Assembly: GCF_015354245.1 (NCBI RefSeq)
Contig: NZ_JADKYZ010000008.1
Span: 62,001 to 126,000 of the forward strand
DNA length: 64,000 bases
Origin: Diaphorobacter caeni
Lineage (GTDB): Bacteria; Pseudomonadota; Gammaproteobacteria; Burkholderiales; Burkholderiaceae_C
Direction of reading: 5' to 3'
The notes under the pieces are model-generated. The model ran no database searches. It saw only the letters and a program-made list of their open reading frames with translations, and was not told the DNA's origin. The position numbers and the translations under genes were made by a program. Positions 17,316 through 24,512 of the stretch are shown here, piece after piece (position 1 is the first letter of the stretch; each line of letters opens with the position of its first letter).

Positions 17316-18242
17316 TTACGCGGTCTTGTTCCACGCGGCGTGTTCTGCTGCCAGCTGCTGGTCGGCGGCGCTGCTGGTATCGGGCAGATCGAACTCGCCG
17401 CGCAGCGCGGTGAGCTGGGCCTGCACCTGGCCGACAAGGCCTGACATGAACACGTTCTGCGAGTCGATCTCGCCATGGCGGCTGAGCGCCAGCAGCGCCT
17501 GACGCAGGCCGCCGACGATGGCCCCTTCGGCGTCGGCCGCGAGGGCCGTAGCTTCCTTCTTCAGGTCAGCGAGCTGGTCGTCCATCGACGCAGCCTGAAT
17601 GCGCTTCTGTGCGGCCTTCAGCTTGTCGATGGACTTGTTTTTGTCTTCCAGCACCTGGTCTTTGGCGACCAGATCGGCCTTGGCGTCTTCGAGCGCCTTC
17701 GCGGACTCCTCGACCTTTTCGGCGAGGTCTTCTATAACCGAGAGGACGTCGGCCTTGGTGCTGCCATTGCTGATGGCAAGGCGGACCACTTCGAGCTTCT
17801 CGGGTGGCAATGCGCGGGCGGCGCGCATTGCGTTGCGGTTCAGGCCAAGGCGACTGGCCAACTCATACGCTGTCTCCCCAAGCGCTTGCAGTGATTCCGA
17901 TGCCTCGACCATCGCTGTGCGTGGTTTTCCGAATACCAATCGACAAAATTCATCGACAGTCGTCGCCATGGCGACGGTTCCATCTGGCAGGCGAATCGGT
18001 AAGTCCTTGATTCTTTTGGATTCACGAACTTTGTCGAACAGCTGAACCGTCGCCGCGGCGACGAAACTGCGAGTCAACTCCAAGGCTTGAAGCGCGCCAA
18101 CATTGCTTGCCAGCTCCAGCAATTCCAGCTGATCCTCCTGTGCCTGCTCACGCATCGCGACCATCGCGCCTTCGATCTTTTCCTGATCCACGGTGGTATC
18201 AACGATGTCCTGCACTTCGACTTGTTTGGTTGGTCGTGCCAT
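17316..18242 (-). CDS. Early phage protein with HTH-like segment and coiled coil
   Basis: A 308-residue protein beginning MARPTKQVEVQDIVDTTVDQ with a GAGGAAG site eight bases before the ATG. An HTH-like stretch near residues 140-165 (YELASRLGLNRNAMRAARAL) is followed by a long charged coiled coil (EKVEESAKALEDAKADLVAK onward to about residue 240). It ends 12 bases before the transposase gene, so it is co-transcribed with it. Proteins of this type are often found ahead of the transposase in B3-like phages. A DNA-binding or KfrA-like role is possible but not shown. Confidence 0.65.
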   Translation of the reverse strand: MARPTKQVEVQDIVDTTVDQEKIEGAMVAMREQAQEDQLELLELASNVGALQALELTRSFVAAATVQLFDKVRESKRIKDLPIRLPDGTVAMATTVDEFCRLVFGKPRTAMVEASESLQALGETAYELASRLGLNRNAMRAARALPPEKLEVVRLAISNGSTKADVLSVIEDLAEKVEESAKALEDAKADLVAKDQVLEDKNKSIDKLKAAQKRIQAASMDDQLADLKKEATALAADAEGAIVGGLRQALLALSRHGEIDSQNVFMSGLVGQVQAQLTALRGEFDLPDTSSAADQQLAAEHAAWNKTA

Positions 18243-18265
18243 ATCTGTGTCTTCCTCAAAATCGA

Positions 18266-18580
18266 TTAATCGGGGGTTCGTGTGAAACGGTTGCGGGCCT
18301 CATCGACGCGGCGCTGGGCACGGTCGATGGCGGTGTAGACCTTGATGGATTGCTGCGGAATGCAGGGAGTCAGCACCCAGCAGCCGGTAGCCTCGTCACG
18401 CTGAGCCATTCCGGCGGTGCGCAAGTTGTCGAGGTCGCGAGTGATCGCAGAAGGGTTGCATCGGAGCAGCTCGGCCAGCTTGCTCGGCGGATAGCCGATA
18501 ACGGGATCGCCACAAAGTGCCAGGAGCAGCTTCAAGATGCGCTGCTGCGCGTCGTTGGTGTAGTCGGTGGCTCGGCTCAT
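18266..18580 (-). CDS. Winged-helix DNA-binding protein
   Basis: A 104-residue protein with an IclR/MarR-like winged helix: AQQRILKLLLALCGDPVIGY, then PPSKLAELLRCNPSAITRDLDNL and the wing GMAQRDEATGCWVLTP. It overlaps the preceding 111-residue gene by ATGA and lies in the early operon. Probably a phage regulator; the target is unknown. Confidence 0.75.
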   Translation of the reverse strand: MSRATDYTNDAQQRILKLLLALCGDPVIGYPPSKLAELLRCNPSAITRDLDNLRTAGMAQRDEATGCWVLTPCIPQQSIKVYTAIDRAQRRVDEARNRFTRTPD

Positions 18581-18912
18581 CGCAGCATCCCCGTGCCGAT
18601 GTCGGCCTGCAGATCGCGCACGCCTGCGCCCCAGATTTGGCGGACCTCACGCGTGCCGTGCTCGGTGTGTACGCGGCTGACAACGCGCACCAGATCACCG
18701 CAGTCCATGAAGCCGGCGTGCAAGGGCTGCAGAGGAACACGGCGGCGCTTGTTGGCGCAGGTCGGGCCAAAGCTGGACGGTTTGTCGGTGAACGCGGCGG
18801 TGCGCGCCTGCGGCTTGCCTGTGCTGTTCACGCTTGCGCGCTTGAGCTTGAGGATGGCCATCGTCAGTGCGTCGCTCACGGCCTTGAGCGGAATGGTCTT
18901 GGTGCTGGTCAT
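18577..18912 (-). CDS. Hypothetical early phage protein
   Basis: A 111-residue protein beginning MTSTKTIPLKAVSDALTMAI. It contains basic and Gly/Cys residues and no recognised domain. The ATG overlaps the stop of the 158-residue HTH gene, and the stop overlaps the next gene. This tight coupling supports it as a real gene of the early operon. Confidence 0.6.
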   Translation of the reverse strand: MTSTKTIPLKAVSDALTMAILKLKRASVNSTGKPQARTAAFTDKPSSFGPTCANKRRRVPLQPLHAGFMDCGDLVRVVSRVHTEHGTREVRQIWGAGVRDLQADIGTGMLR

Positions 18913-19385
18913 GATTCAAAGTCCAGTTCGGGAGTGGCGAATTGCTCGACGTTGGCCTGGTGGTAGGCCACCTGCGCCATGTGCTCGCGCAGCGCGCCCA
19001 GGGTGGATTCCGCCGCCTCAGCGCTGGGGGCGGAATAGAACTTGTTGAGGGCCTGAAACGCGGCCGCCCAGCTGGTGTTCATGGCGATCAGCTCGGCGTC
19101 GTCAGCCTTGGCGCCCTTGGGCATGGGCACAACCAAGCGGCCCGCGCTGGCGGCGAGCCATTCGCTGGCGTAGTGCACGCCGCAGGTCAGTTCGTAGCTG
19201 GGCAGCAAGATGGCGGGCAGCTTGCCGGTGGCGAGCCACTTGTAGAGACTCTCGTGGCTCACGCCCATGCGGTCGGCGATGCGCTCAATGGACAGATTGC
19301 GGCGCACCTGAGCGTATTCCTTGCACATGCGCAAGGCGTGCACGAGGCTGGTCGCACGGCGGTTTTTCCAGATGGGGCGGGTCAT
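18909..19385 (-). CDS. HTH-containing early regulator
   Basis: A 158-residue protein with an N-terminal helix-turn-helix: SIERIADRMGVSHESLYKWLATGKLPAIL (about residues 32-60), like MerR/Cro-type DNA-binding modules in transposable phages. The rest is helical. A GGGAGA site precedes the ATG at 19383-19385. It is the first gene of the tight early block, so it may feed back on early transcription. Confidence 0.72.
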   Translation of the reverse strand: MTRPIWKNRRATSLVHALRMCKEYAQVRRNLSIERIADRMGVSHESLYKWLATGKLPAILLPSYELTCGVHYASEWLAASAGRLVVPMPKGAKADDAELIAMNTSWAAAFQALNKFYSAPSAEAAESTLGALREHMAQVAYHQANVEQFATPELDFES

Positions 19386-19481
19386 TGGAAATCTCCCGTT
19401 CCAGCCGCTTCCAAAAGCTTTTTCCCTTCGAAGCGCGAACCTTGAGACAGTGCAAACACATCACCACGAAACGAGGTAGTA

Positions 19482-19721
19482 ATGAGCGAAATAGCTGAAC
19501 TGGAAGGACGAATCGACGCACTGGCGCAGGCACTGATGCGTGTGGTCGCCGAGCTGGAGAGCCAGCGGCTGCTGGACGGGCAGCGTGTGTCGGCCGCATG
19601 GCGCAGGGCTCGACCGGCGAGGCTGGCATGCACGCGGCAGTTGCGGGCCTCACGCGGTGTGCTGCTGCAGATGGCGGATGTGCTGGACGAGGCCAGAGCG
19701 CACAGGGCGAATGTCTCGTGA
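19482..19721 (+). CDS. Small hypothetical plus-strand protein
   Basis: A 79-residue frame beginning MSEIAELEGRIDALAQALMR with a coiled-coil N-terminus, a basic middle and a helical C-terminus (GVLLQMADVLDEARAHRANV). A GAGG motif stands seven bases before the ATG. It is oriented against its neighbours in the early region, which lowers confidence, but its heptad-like start and ribosome site look genuine. Confidence 0.45.
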   Translation: MSEIAELEGRIDALAQALMRVVAELESQRLLDGQRVSAAWRRARPARLACTRQLRASRGVLLQMADVLDEARAHRANVS

Positions 19722-19770
19722 GACAGCCCGAAATTTGTTACATTGGTTGACGGACGCATGGCGTGCCCGA

Positions 19771-19992
19771 TCACGCGGCGAGGCGGCGTGATGCTTCGCC
19801 ATCTTTGAGCTTGAGTTCGACTGCGATGTCATGCGCTTCACCGCGCAGGCACTTCAATCGGGGCGATGCCTCGTTGTCGTTGAGAATGGCCATTACCGTG
19901 TTGGGTGTGAAGCCTTTGGCCTTTGCCCACGCAGTGATGGACTGACCGCGATGCGCGAATTCAGCTCGGATCTGGGCTCGTGATTTGGTCAT
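19771..19992 (-). CDS. BcepMu gp16-type phage regulator
   Basis: A 73-residue DNA-binding protein with the BcepMu gp16 family pattern: QIRAEFAHRGQSITAWAKAKGFTPNTVMAIL followed by CLRGEAHDIAVELKLK. It likely has the Ner-like role of turning down lysogenic or early promoters. AGGA lies upstream of the ATG at 19990-19992. It is divergent from the repressor gene at 20098 across a 105-base region with two inverted repeats, the classic arrangement of a lysis-lysogeny switch. Confidence 0.82.
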   Translation of the reverse strand: MTKSRAQIRAEFAHRGQSITAWAKAKGFTPNTVMAILNDNEASPRLKCLRGEAHDIAVELKLKDGEASRRLAA

Positions 19993-20012
19993 GGCATGCG
20001 TCCTATTTGTTG

Positions 20013-20034
20013 TGTGAAAGTTGGCGCTTTCACA
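20013..20034. promoter_or_regulatory. Inverted repeat, candidate operator in divergent switch region
   Basis: Arms TGTGAAAG (20013-20020) and CTTTCACA (20027-20034) are perfectly complementary with a 6-base centre. The motif TTGTGTGAA occurs twice, at 20010-20018 and 20050-20058, exactly 40 bases apart (about four helical turns). This fits binding by the gp16-type or repressor protein; which one is not known. Confidence 0.6.
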
Positions 20035-20063
20035 TGAATTGGTTTGTTGTTGTGTGAATTATG

Positions 20064-20079
20064 GGAACCGTTCGGTTCC
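20064..20079. promoter_or_regulatory. Palindrome, second candidate operator
   Basis: GGAACCG (20064-20070) and CGGTTCC (20073-20079) form a perfect inverted repeat with a two-base centre, 19 bases before the repressor ATG. It is unlike the first inverted repeat, so it may be the autoregulatory site of the repressor. Confidence 0.6.
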
Positions 20080-20097
20080 TTGTCAATGGGCTTTTAG

Positions 20098-20520
20098 ATG
20101 AACCATTTGATTTCCATCGGAGAACGCCTGCGTGAAGAGCGAGTGCGCTTGGGCATGTCTCAGACCACCTTTGGCGAGGTGGGCGGAGTCACCAAGAAGA
20201 CGCAGATGCTTTACGAAGGCGGAGAGCGGACTCCGGACGCCTCCTACCTCGCCGCTGCTGCGGGGGCAGGCGTGGACGTGCGCTATGTCGTTACAGGTCA
20301 GCGTGATGCGCCCGCCCAGGACGTGCCATCGCCAGAGGAAAAGCTGCTGCTGCAGTACTACCGAGAGGCGGCGCCAGCAATTCGTAAGGCAGCGCTGGCT
20401 GCATTGCTGTCCGGCTCATCGGGCAACGGCATGCACATGTCTGGGTTAGGCGATGGCAACGTACAAATCGGCGCTGGCGGCAGATTGAGCGGATCGGTGA
20501 ACGTGCACAAGGGCAAGTGA
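20098..20520 (+). CDS. Cro/CI-type phage repressor (BcepMu gp17-like)
   Basis: A 140-residue protein with an N-terminal XRE helix-turn-helix (IGERLREERVRLGMSQTTFGEVGGVTKKTQMLYEGGERTP, residues about 6-46) and a helical middle. The C-terminus is unusual and Gly-rich (GMHMSGLGDGNVQIGAGGRL). Divergent from the gp16-type gene, it is the likely lysogeny repressor. The C-terminal glycine motif resembles one in the next protein. No clear ribosome site precedes the ATG, which suggests weak or leaderless expression. Confidence 0.82.
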   Translation: MNHLISIGERLREERVRLGMSQTTFGEVGGVTKKTQMLYEGGERTPDASYLAAAAGAGVDVRYVVTGQRDAPAQDVPSPEEKLLLQYYREAAPAIRKAALAALLSGSSGNGMHMSGLGDGNVQIGAGGRLSGSVNVHKGK

Positions 20521-20576
20521 TCTTGGTCGGCACCGCAGTCGACTGCGGGTCGTGAACTCAACAGAGGGGACGGGTA

Positions 20577-21047
20577 ATGTTGGTTGCTTTTCGCCAGCGA
20601 GTGCTTGGCTGGTTGGGTGGTGGCGGAGACAGATCAAATGCCCGTCCGGATGACTTCCGGGTGAGCGAGCCTGTTTTGACATATCCACTACACATGGACA
20701 ACGTTGGAAATGGCAACCTGCAGGTAGGCCAAAACAATGGAAGCGTCAGAGTTGTTCATCTCAAGCAAGAGCGCAACGTGACGCATATTCATGTGTATGG
20801 AGAGCAAGACCCTACAGAGCCAGAAGACGAGCAGTTCGACTACGGCGTGAAGGCAACTCCCGCGCAGCGTGAAGTGATGCTGATGATTCGCCAGCTCCCA
20901 AAGCCCATGACGGTATACAAGTTCATGGAAGAGAAATTCAATACGCAATTCGTGCTGGACTTGGAGAGTGAGCAGGTGCGCATCGTGAAGAGCTTTGTGG
21001 AACCCATCATTGATGAACTGAACAAGTCGCAGAGGGAAAACGCATGA
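20577..21047 (+). CDS. Unknown prophage protein paired with the repressor
   Basis: A 156-residue protein starting MLVAFRQRVLGWLGGGGDRS. Its middle (about residues 40-62) has the motif MDNVGNGNLQVGQNNGSVRV, similar to the GDGNVQIG motif at the repressor C-terminus. A C-terminal helical domain follows (ATPAQREVMLMIRQLPKPMT, then helices). GAGGGG lies before the ATG at 20577-20579. Its stop overlaps the next gene (ATGA). I do not recognise the family. The shared motif hints that it may contact the repressor. Confidence 0.65.
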   Translation: MLVAFRQRVLGWLGGGGDRSNARPDDFRVSEPVLTYPLHMDNVGNGNLQVGQNNGSVRVVHLKQERNVTHIHVYGEQDPTEPEDEQFDYGVKATPAQREVMLMIRQLPKPMTVYKFMEEKFNTQFVLDLESEQVRIVKSFVEPIIDELNKSQRENA

Positions 21048-21568
21048 TCAAACAGGTATTTGTGCTGAGCACTGCCTTGCTGCTCACGCCCGCATGGGCC
21101 ATCAACAAATGCACCGGCCCCGATGGCAAGACGGTGTTCCAGGACGCCCCCTGCATGGGCAAAGGCGAAGAGATCCAGGTAAAGCCAGCGAGCGGCTCTG
21201 CAGCGCGTGCCGCAGCACCAGCTGCTGCTGCGCCCCAAGCAGCGCCAGCTCCACAAGCTGCTGCGGGCGGCAAGAAGGAAGGCGCCTTCGGCGAAACCTG
21301 GCAGCGCCGCACCTGGCTGGAGCAACGCGGCTTGCCAGATGCACGCGGCGCGATCGACAACCACCAGCGCAAATGTGCGAACGAGCAAGCCGCGATAGCG
21401 AGCAAGAAACAGCTGGCTAGAAACAATCTGGCCGGGGCCACCTACGAGCAGTCCATCAGCACCGAGATGCAAGCCGCCGCCACGATGTGTGACTCCAAGG
21501 CCCGCGAGCTGCGCGCGCAGCTGGAGTCCTACGAGCGTGAATATCGGGATCTTCAGGCGCGGCCGTAG
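21044..21568 (+). CDS. DUF4124-domain periplasmic protein (prophage cargo)
   Basis: A 174-residue exported protein: signal peptide MIKQVFVLSTALLLTPAWA, then a DUF4124 segment INKCTGPDGKTVFQDAPC (two Cys, likely a disulfide), an Ala/Pro linker of about 35 residues, and a charged helical C-terminus with two Cys (CANEQ..., MCDSKARELRAQLESYE). DUF4124 proteins are common in proteobacterial envelopes, but their role is unknown. Bases 21355-21556 of the gene are repeated at 22669-22870 as a broken copy. It is probably a lysogenic-conversion gene. Confidence 0.78.
   Translation: MIKQVFVLSTALLLTPAWAINKCTGPDGKTVFQDAPCMGKGEEIQVKPASGSAARAAAPAAAAPQAAPAPQAAAGGKKEGAFGETWQRRTWLEQRGLPDARGAIDNHQRKCANEQAAIASKKQLARNNLAGATYEQSISTEMQAAATMCDSKARELRAQLESYEREYRDLQARP
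21355..21556 (+). repeat. Direct repeat copy 1 (3' end of DUF4124 gene)
   Basis: About 202 bases, highly similar to 22669-22870 with scattered substitutions and one single-base indel. This copy is the intact 3' part of the DUF4124 gene. The repeats flank the unknown membrane-protein gene and could recombine to delete it. Confidence 0.9.
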
Positions 21569-21618
21569 CCCTAATCCGATCTATACAGCAAGAAATCAAA
21601 CTGCACTCAAGGCAATCA

Positions 21619-22611
21619 ATGGCGACACAGCAAGAAATTACAATTTCAACTGATGAAGATGCAGTTGCGCTGCTTTCAATAGCGCTGGAAACTCCAGCCG
21701 AAACCGAGGGCGCTGTGCTAGTGTTCGACAACTGGCCGCAGGTTGAGATTAAGCTGACCGGAACGCACTACGAAGGCACAATTACAGCCAATGCTGCCCA
21801 GATGCTTATCGAGTACCAGAAGGCGTTCGAGCATGCGTTTCTAGAACTGGTGAAGCCAAAATCCACGCGCCTCACAAATTCGGAGAAGAAAGATCTTGCG
21901 ATCACCGCAGAGGTGAAGAAGGGGAGCACACTGCTCACCTTGGATTTCAACGCCGCGTTAACGCAACTGTCAACTCAGCTGGTTGGAAAAATGACCCCAA
22001 ATGAAATTCTCATCGCGATACTTGGTCTTGGCACCATCGCCGGGGCTACATTTGTGGTAAAGACTTTTGTGAAAGAGCGCGCGACGCGATTGACCCGTAC
22101 TGCGGAGCTCGATTCCCAGACCCAGCTTTCTGAACAAGAAACCAAGCGCCTGCAAATCGTCACGCAGGCGATGCAGGCCCAGCCCAAACTGGCCTTCGTG
22201 AAAGACGACTTCGACAATGCGCGAGATGCTGTCTTGCGCAACGCCTCTGATGCCAATACATTGAGCCTTGACGGCGTCAAGATGACGTCCACTCAAGCTG
22301 TTCAGATGGCGCGCCAGCCGCGCGAAAGCTCCAAGGAAGCGCAGCTCAATGGTGTGTACTACATCACAGGTGTTAGCTGGCCCGATGACGTGACGGCGAG
22401 CTTGGAGTTGCGCGGGCTGGAAAACTCCAGAGAATTCAAGGCGACGTTGAACACTGAGTCACTGTTGCAGAAAGACAAGTCGCTGATCGCCTCTGCTGAA
22501 TGGGGTCGCACACCGCTCTATCTTTCGATCAATGCGAAGCTCCTTCGTGACAACGTGATATCGGCCACGGTCGTCGGGTTCGATTGGGATCGTCTTCGCT
22601 CACAAACGTGA
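21619..22611 (+). CDS. Unknown one-helix membrane protein, cargo cassette
   Basis: A 330-residue protein beginning MATQQEITISTDEDAVALLS. It has an N-terminal mixed domain, one hydrophobic helix near residues 132-155 (ILIAILGLGTIAGATFVVKT), a charged helical region with Gln-rich stretches (LSEQETKRLQIVTQAMQAQP) and a C-terminal beta-rich domain (GVYYITGVSWPDDVTASLEL). It has no signal peptide. Base composition is visibly less GC-rich than the phage structural genes. It lies between the two copies of the 200-base repeat and ahead of the KAP NTPase gene. I do not recognise it. A role with the KAP protein in phage exclusion is a hypothesis. Confidence 0.65.
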   Translation: MATQQEITISTDEDAVALLSIALETPAETEGAVLVFDNWPQVEIKLTGTHYEGTITANAAQMLIEYQKAFEHAFLELVKPKSTRLTNSEKKDLAITAEVKKGSTLLTLDFNAALTQLSTQLVGKMTPNEILIAILGLGTIAGATFVVKTFVKERATRLTRTAELDSQTQLSEQETKRLQIVTQAMQAQPKLAFVKDDFDNARDAVLRNASDANTLSLDGVKMTSTQAVQMARQPRESSKEAQLNGVYYITGVSWPDDVTASLELRGLENSREFKATLNTESLLQKDKSLIASAEWGRTPLYLSINAKLLRDNVISATVVGFDWDRLRSQT

Positions 22612-22668
22612 CGGGGTGGTGCCCGGCCGAAACTAACGCAACGAAGCTTGTCAGATGTTCACGATGTT

Positions 22669-22870
22669 CGACAGCCACCAGCGCGAATATGCGAACGAGT
22701 AAGCCGTCATCGCGAGCAAGAAACAGCTGGCTAAAAAACAATCTGGCCCGGGCCACCTACGAGCAATCCATTAGCACCGAGATGCAAGCCGCCGCCACGA
22801 TGTGCGACTCCAGGGCCCGCGAGCTGCGCGCGCAGCTGGAATCCTACGAGCGCGAGTATTGCGATTTGCA
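22669..22870 (+). pseudogene. Broken copy of DUF4124 gene 3' end (direct repeat copy 2)
   Basis: Matches 21355-21556 over about 200 bases. In this copy the frame is interrupted by TAA at the codon after GCGAACGAG and by an extra A in CTAAAAAACAAT, so it cannot encode the protein. It lacks a start codon and signal peptide. Downstream of the frameshift the frame still reads ATYEQSISTEMQAAATMCDS, so the decay is recent. It lies just ahead of the KAP gene. Confidence 0.85.
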
Positions 22871-22895
22871 AAAAAATTGAGCCTCTTGAATTCAT

Positions 22896-24383
22896 ATGAG
22901 CACATCACTGCACCCCAGCCGTTTTAAGTCACAGGAAGTAGTCATCCCGAAAGACACAATCTACGACAACGATAAGTTGAACAGAGAACCGTTCATATCG
23001 GCCGTATCTGATCTGTTGAGGTCAATTCAAGAGCCATTCGTCGTTGCGTTAGATGCACCGTGGGGAAGTGGGAAGACGACCACTTTCAGGATGTTGGAGC
23101 AACAATTGACGAACGCGGACATCGTCACAGTCAGCTTCAATGCTTGGGAAGTGGACTACGCGACCGACCCGCTGGTCCCACTTGTTGCGACTCTCCATGA
23201 CCGCTTGCTCCAAATAAAAGGATATGACAACAGCCTCGACTCCTCCAAAGTCGAAAAATTTAAAGCCTTGGGAGGCATCCTTGCAAAACATGCGGCTGTC
23301 GCTGGAGTTAAGGCTCTCACTGCCGGTCTAGTAGATGTCAGCGGACTCGCCGATGGCGTAGGCAAGGCCATCGGTGATGCAGCCGACAAAGCCGGCGAGG
23401 GATTGACTGGAGACTTGATCGACTACTTCAAACAAGAGAAAAAAGCGGCGAATCAATTCAAGGAACTGCTGGAGGAATTGACGAACTATGTTCGCAAAAC
23501 CACGACTGAAGGTGAGTTGCCGCCTCCTGTAGTTTTGATGATCGATGAACTGGATCGGTGCCGCCCAACGTTTGCGGTAGCAATGCTTGAAAGAATCAAA
23601 CATTTCTTCAACATACCAGGCCTCGTCTTCGTACTTGCTCTGGACACGAAACAATTGAAGGCAAGCACGCAAAAAGTCTATGGTGCTGAGATGGATGCAT
23701 CGGAATATCTCCGACGATTCGTAGACTTGGAACTCAGATTGCCGCGTGCAGATGCTGGCCAAATGATCGAGTCAATGCTATCGGCTTGTGGAGTAGACGC
23801 GTTCTTTGCTGCTCGAAATATGCACTACTCAATGCAGTCTGATCGATCTCAAATGGTAGTAACTTTGAAGGAATTGGCCTCCATATTTGAGCTGCCTCCG
23901 CGAGTGGTTCAGAGAATGGTATCTCGGGTTGTGTTGATTATTCGTCAGACACGCGTGAATCAGCACCTAGACTCAACCGTAACGGCTTTTCTAGTATTCC
24001 TGAGATTGACCCATCCAGATATTTATAGAAGCATTGTGTCTGGACGTGTTTCCCCCAACGAAGCCATTCGATCAGTTCAGTTGCTCGCTCCGTCCAATAG
24101 GAGCTTCTATTACTCGCCAACAGGTGAATTGATGGAGGCATTTTTGTTGCTATGTTCATCGAGCAGGTTTCGGGATCAAGGTGAGAACTACAGAAGGCTG
24201 TTTGTCCAAGACGTGAAAGCATTAAAGAGCGATGCGGGCGACCCCGAAAGTGCTCGGGTGCGCAAAGTCGCTGGACTTTATAACTCGATCAAGGATGTGC
24301 TGGGTAGCCGAGACACAATCGCATTGGATCTCATAGATTCCCGAATAAATTTGGTGGCAGAAGAGTTCGACTCAATGAGATGA
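22896..24383 (+). CDS. KAP family P-loop NTPase
   Basis: A 495-residue KAP NTPase with Walker A APWGSGKTT (residues 54-62), Walker B VVLMIDELDRC (about 211-221), and the following FFNIPGLVFVLALDTKQLKAS sensor-like segment. After the Walker A region lies a hydrophobic/Gly-rich insertion (about residues 125-175) that may contact the membrane, as in many KAP proteins. KAP ATPases include PifA of plasmid F, which excludes phage T7. Carried by a prophage between repressor and lysis genes, this one is a candidate superinfection-exclusion protein. Codon and base use is more AT-rich than neighbours, a sign of transfer. Confidence 0.9.
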   Translation: MSTSLHPSRFKSQEVVIPKDTIYDNDKLNREPFISAVSDLLRSIQEPFVVALDAPWGSGKTTTFRMLEQQLTNADIVTVSFNAWEVDYATDPLVPLVATLHDRLLQIKGYDNSLDSSKVEKFKALGGILAKHAAVAGVKALTAGLVDVSGLADGVGKAIGDAADKAGEGLTGDLIDYFKQEKKAANQFKELLEELTNYVRKTTTEGELPPPVVLMIDELDRCRPTFAVAMLERIKHFFNIPGLVFVLALDTKQLKASTQKVYGAEMDASEYLRRFVDLELRLPRADAGQMIESMLSACGVDAFFAARNMHYSMQSDRSQMVVTLKELASIFELPPRVVQRMVSRVVLIIRQTRVNQHLDSTVTAFLVFLRLTHPDIYRSIVSGRVSPNEAIRSVQLLAPSNRSFYYSPTGELMEAFLLLCSSSRFRDQGENYRRLFVQDVKALKSDAGDPESARVRKVAGLYNSIKDVLGSRDTIALDLIDSRINLVAEEFDSMR

Positions 24384-24419
24384 AGATGCACACAATTCGT
24401 TGGTGCCAATCATTGAAGC

Positions 24420-24437
24420 GCACCATTTAGTGCGCCT
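24420..24437 (+). promoter_or_regulatory. Palindrome upstream of lysis/head block, candidate late-activator site
   Basis: GCGCAC (24420-24425) and GTGCGC (24432-24437) flank CATTTA. The sequence GCGCACCATTTAGTGCGC is very similar to that upstream of the protease/scaffold gene (10866-10883, minus strand). It lies 75 bases before the endolysin ATG. No U-run follows, so it is unlikely to be a terminator. Confidence 0.45.
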
Positions 24438-24512
24438 CACGCGCGCGCGGCATCCTGCCGTGCATGACTTCCACACCAGCCTACTCGCAGCGCTCCGCAC
24501 CAGGAGCGCCGC

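Noticed and set aside
15936-17444. 502-codon frame on the plus strand opposite the transposase
   Set aside because: Translation is a His/Arg/Val-rich mixture typical of shadow frames; the DDE transposase on the other strand is certain.
22584-22880. 98-codon frame containing the end of the repeated DUF4124 sequence
   Set aside because: It begins out of frame in the end of the membrane-protein gene; only the decayed copy of the DUF4124 3' end is real, so it is listed as a pseudogene.
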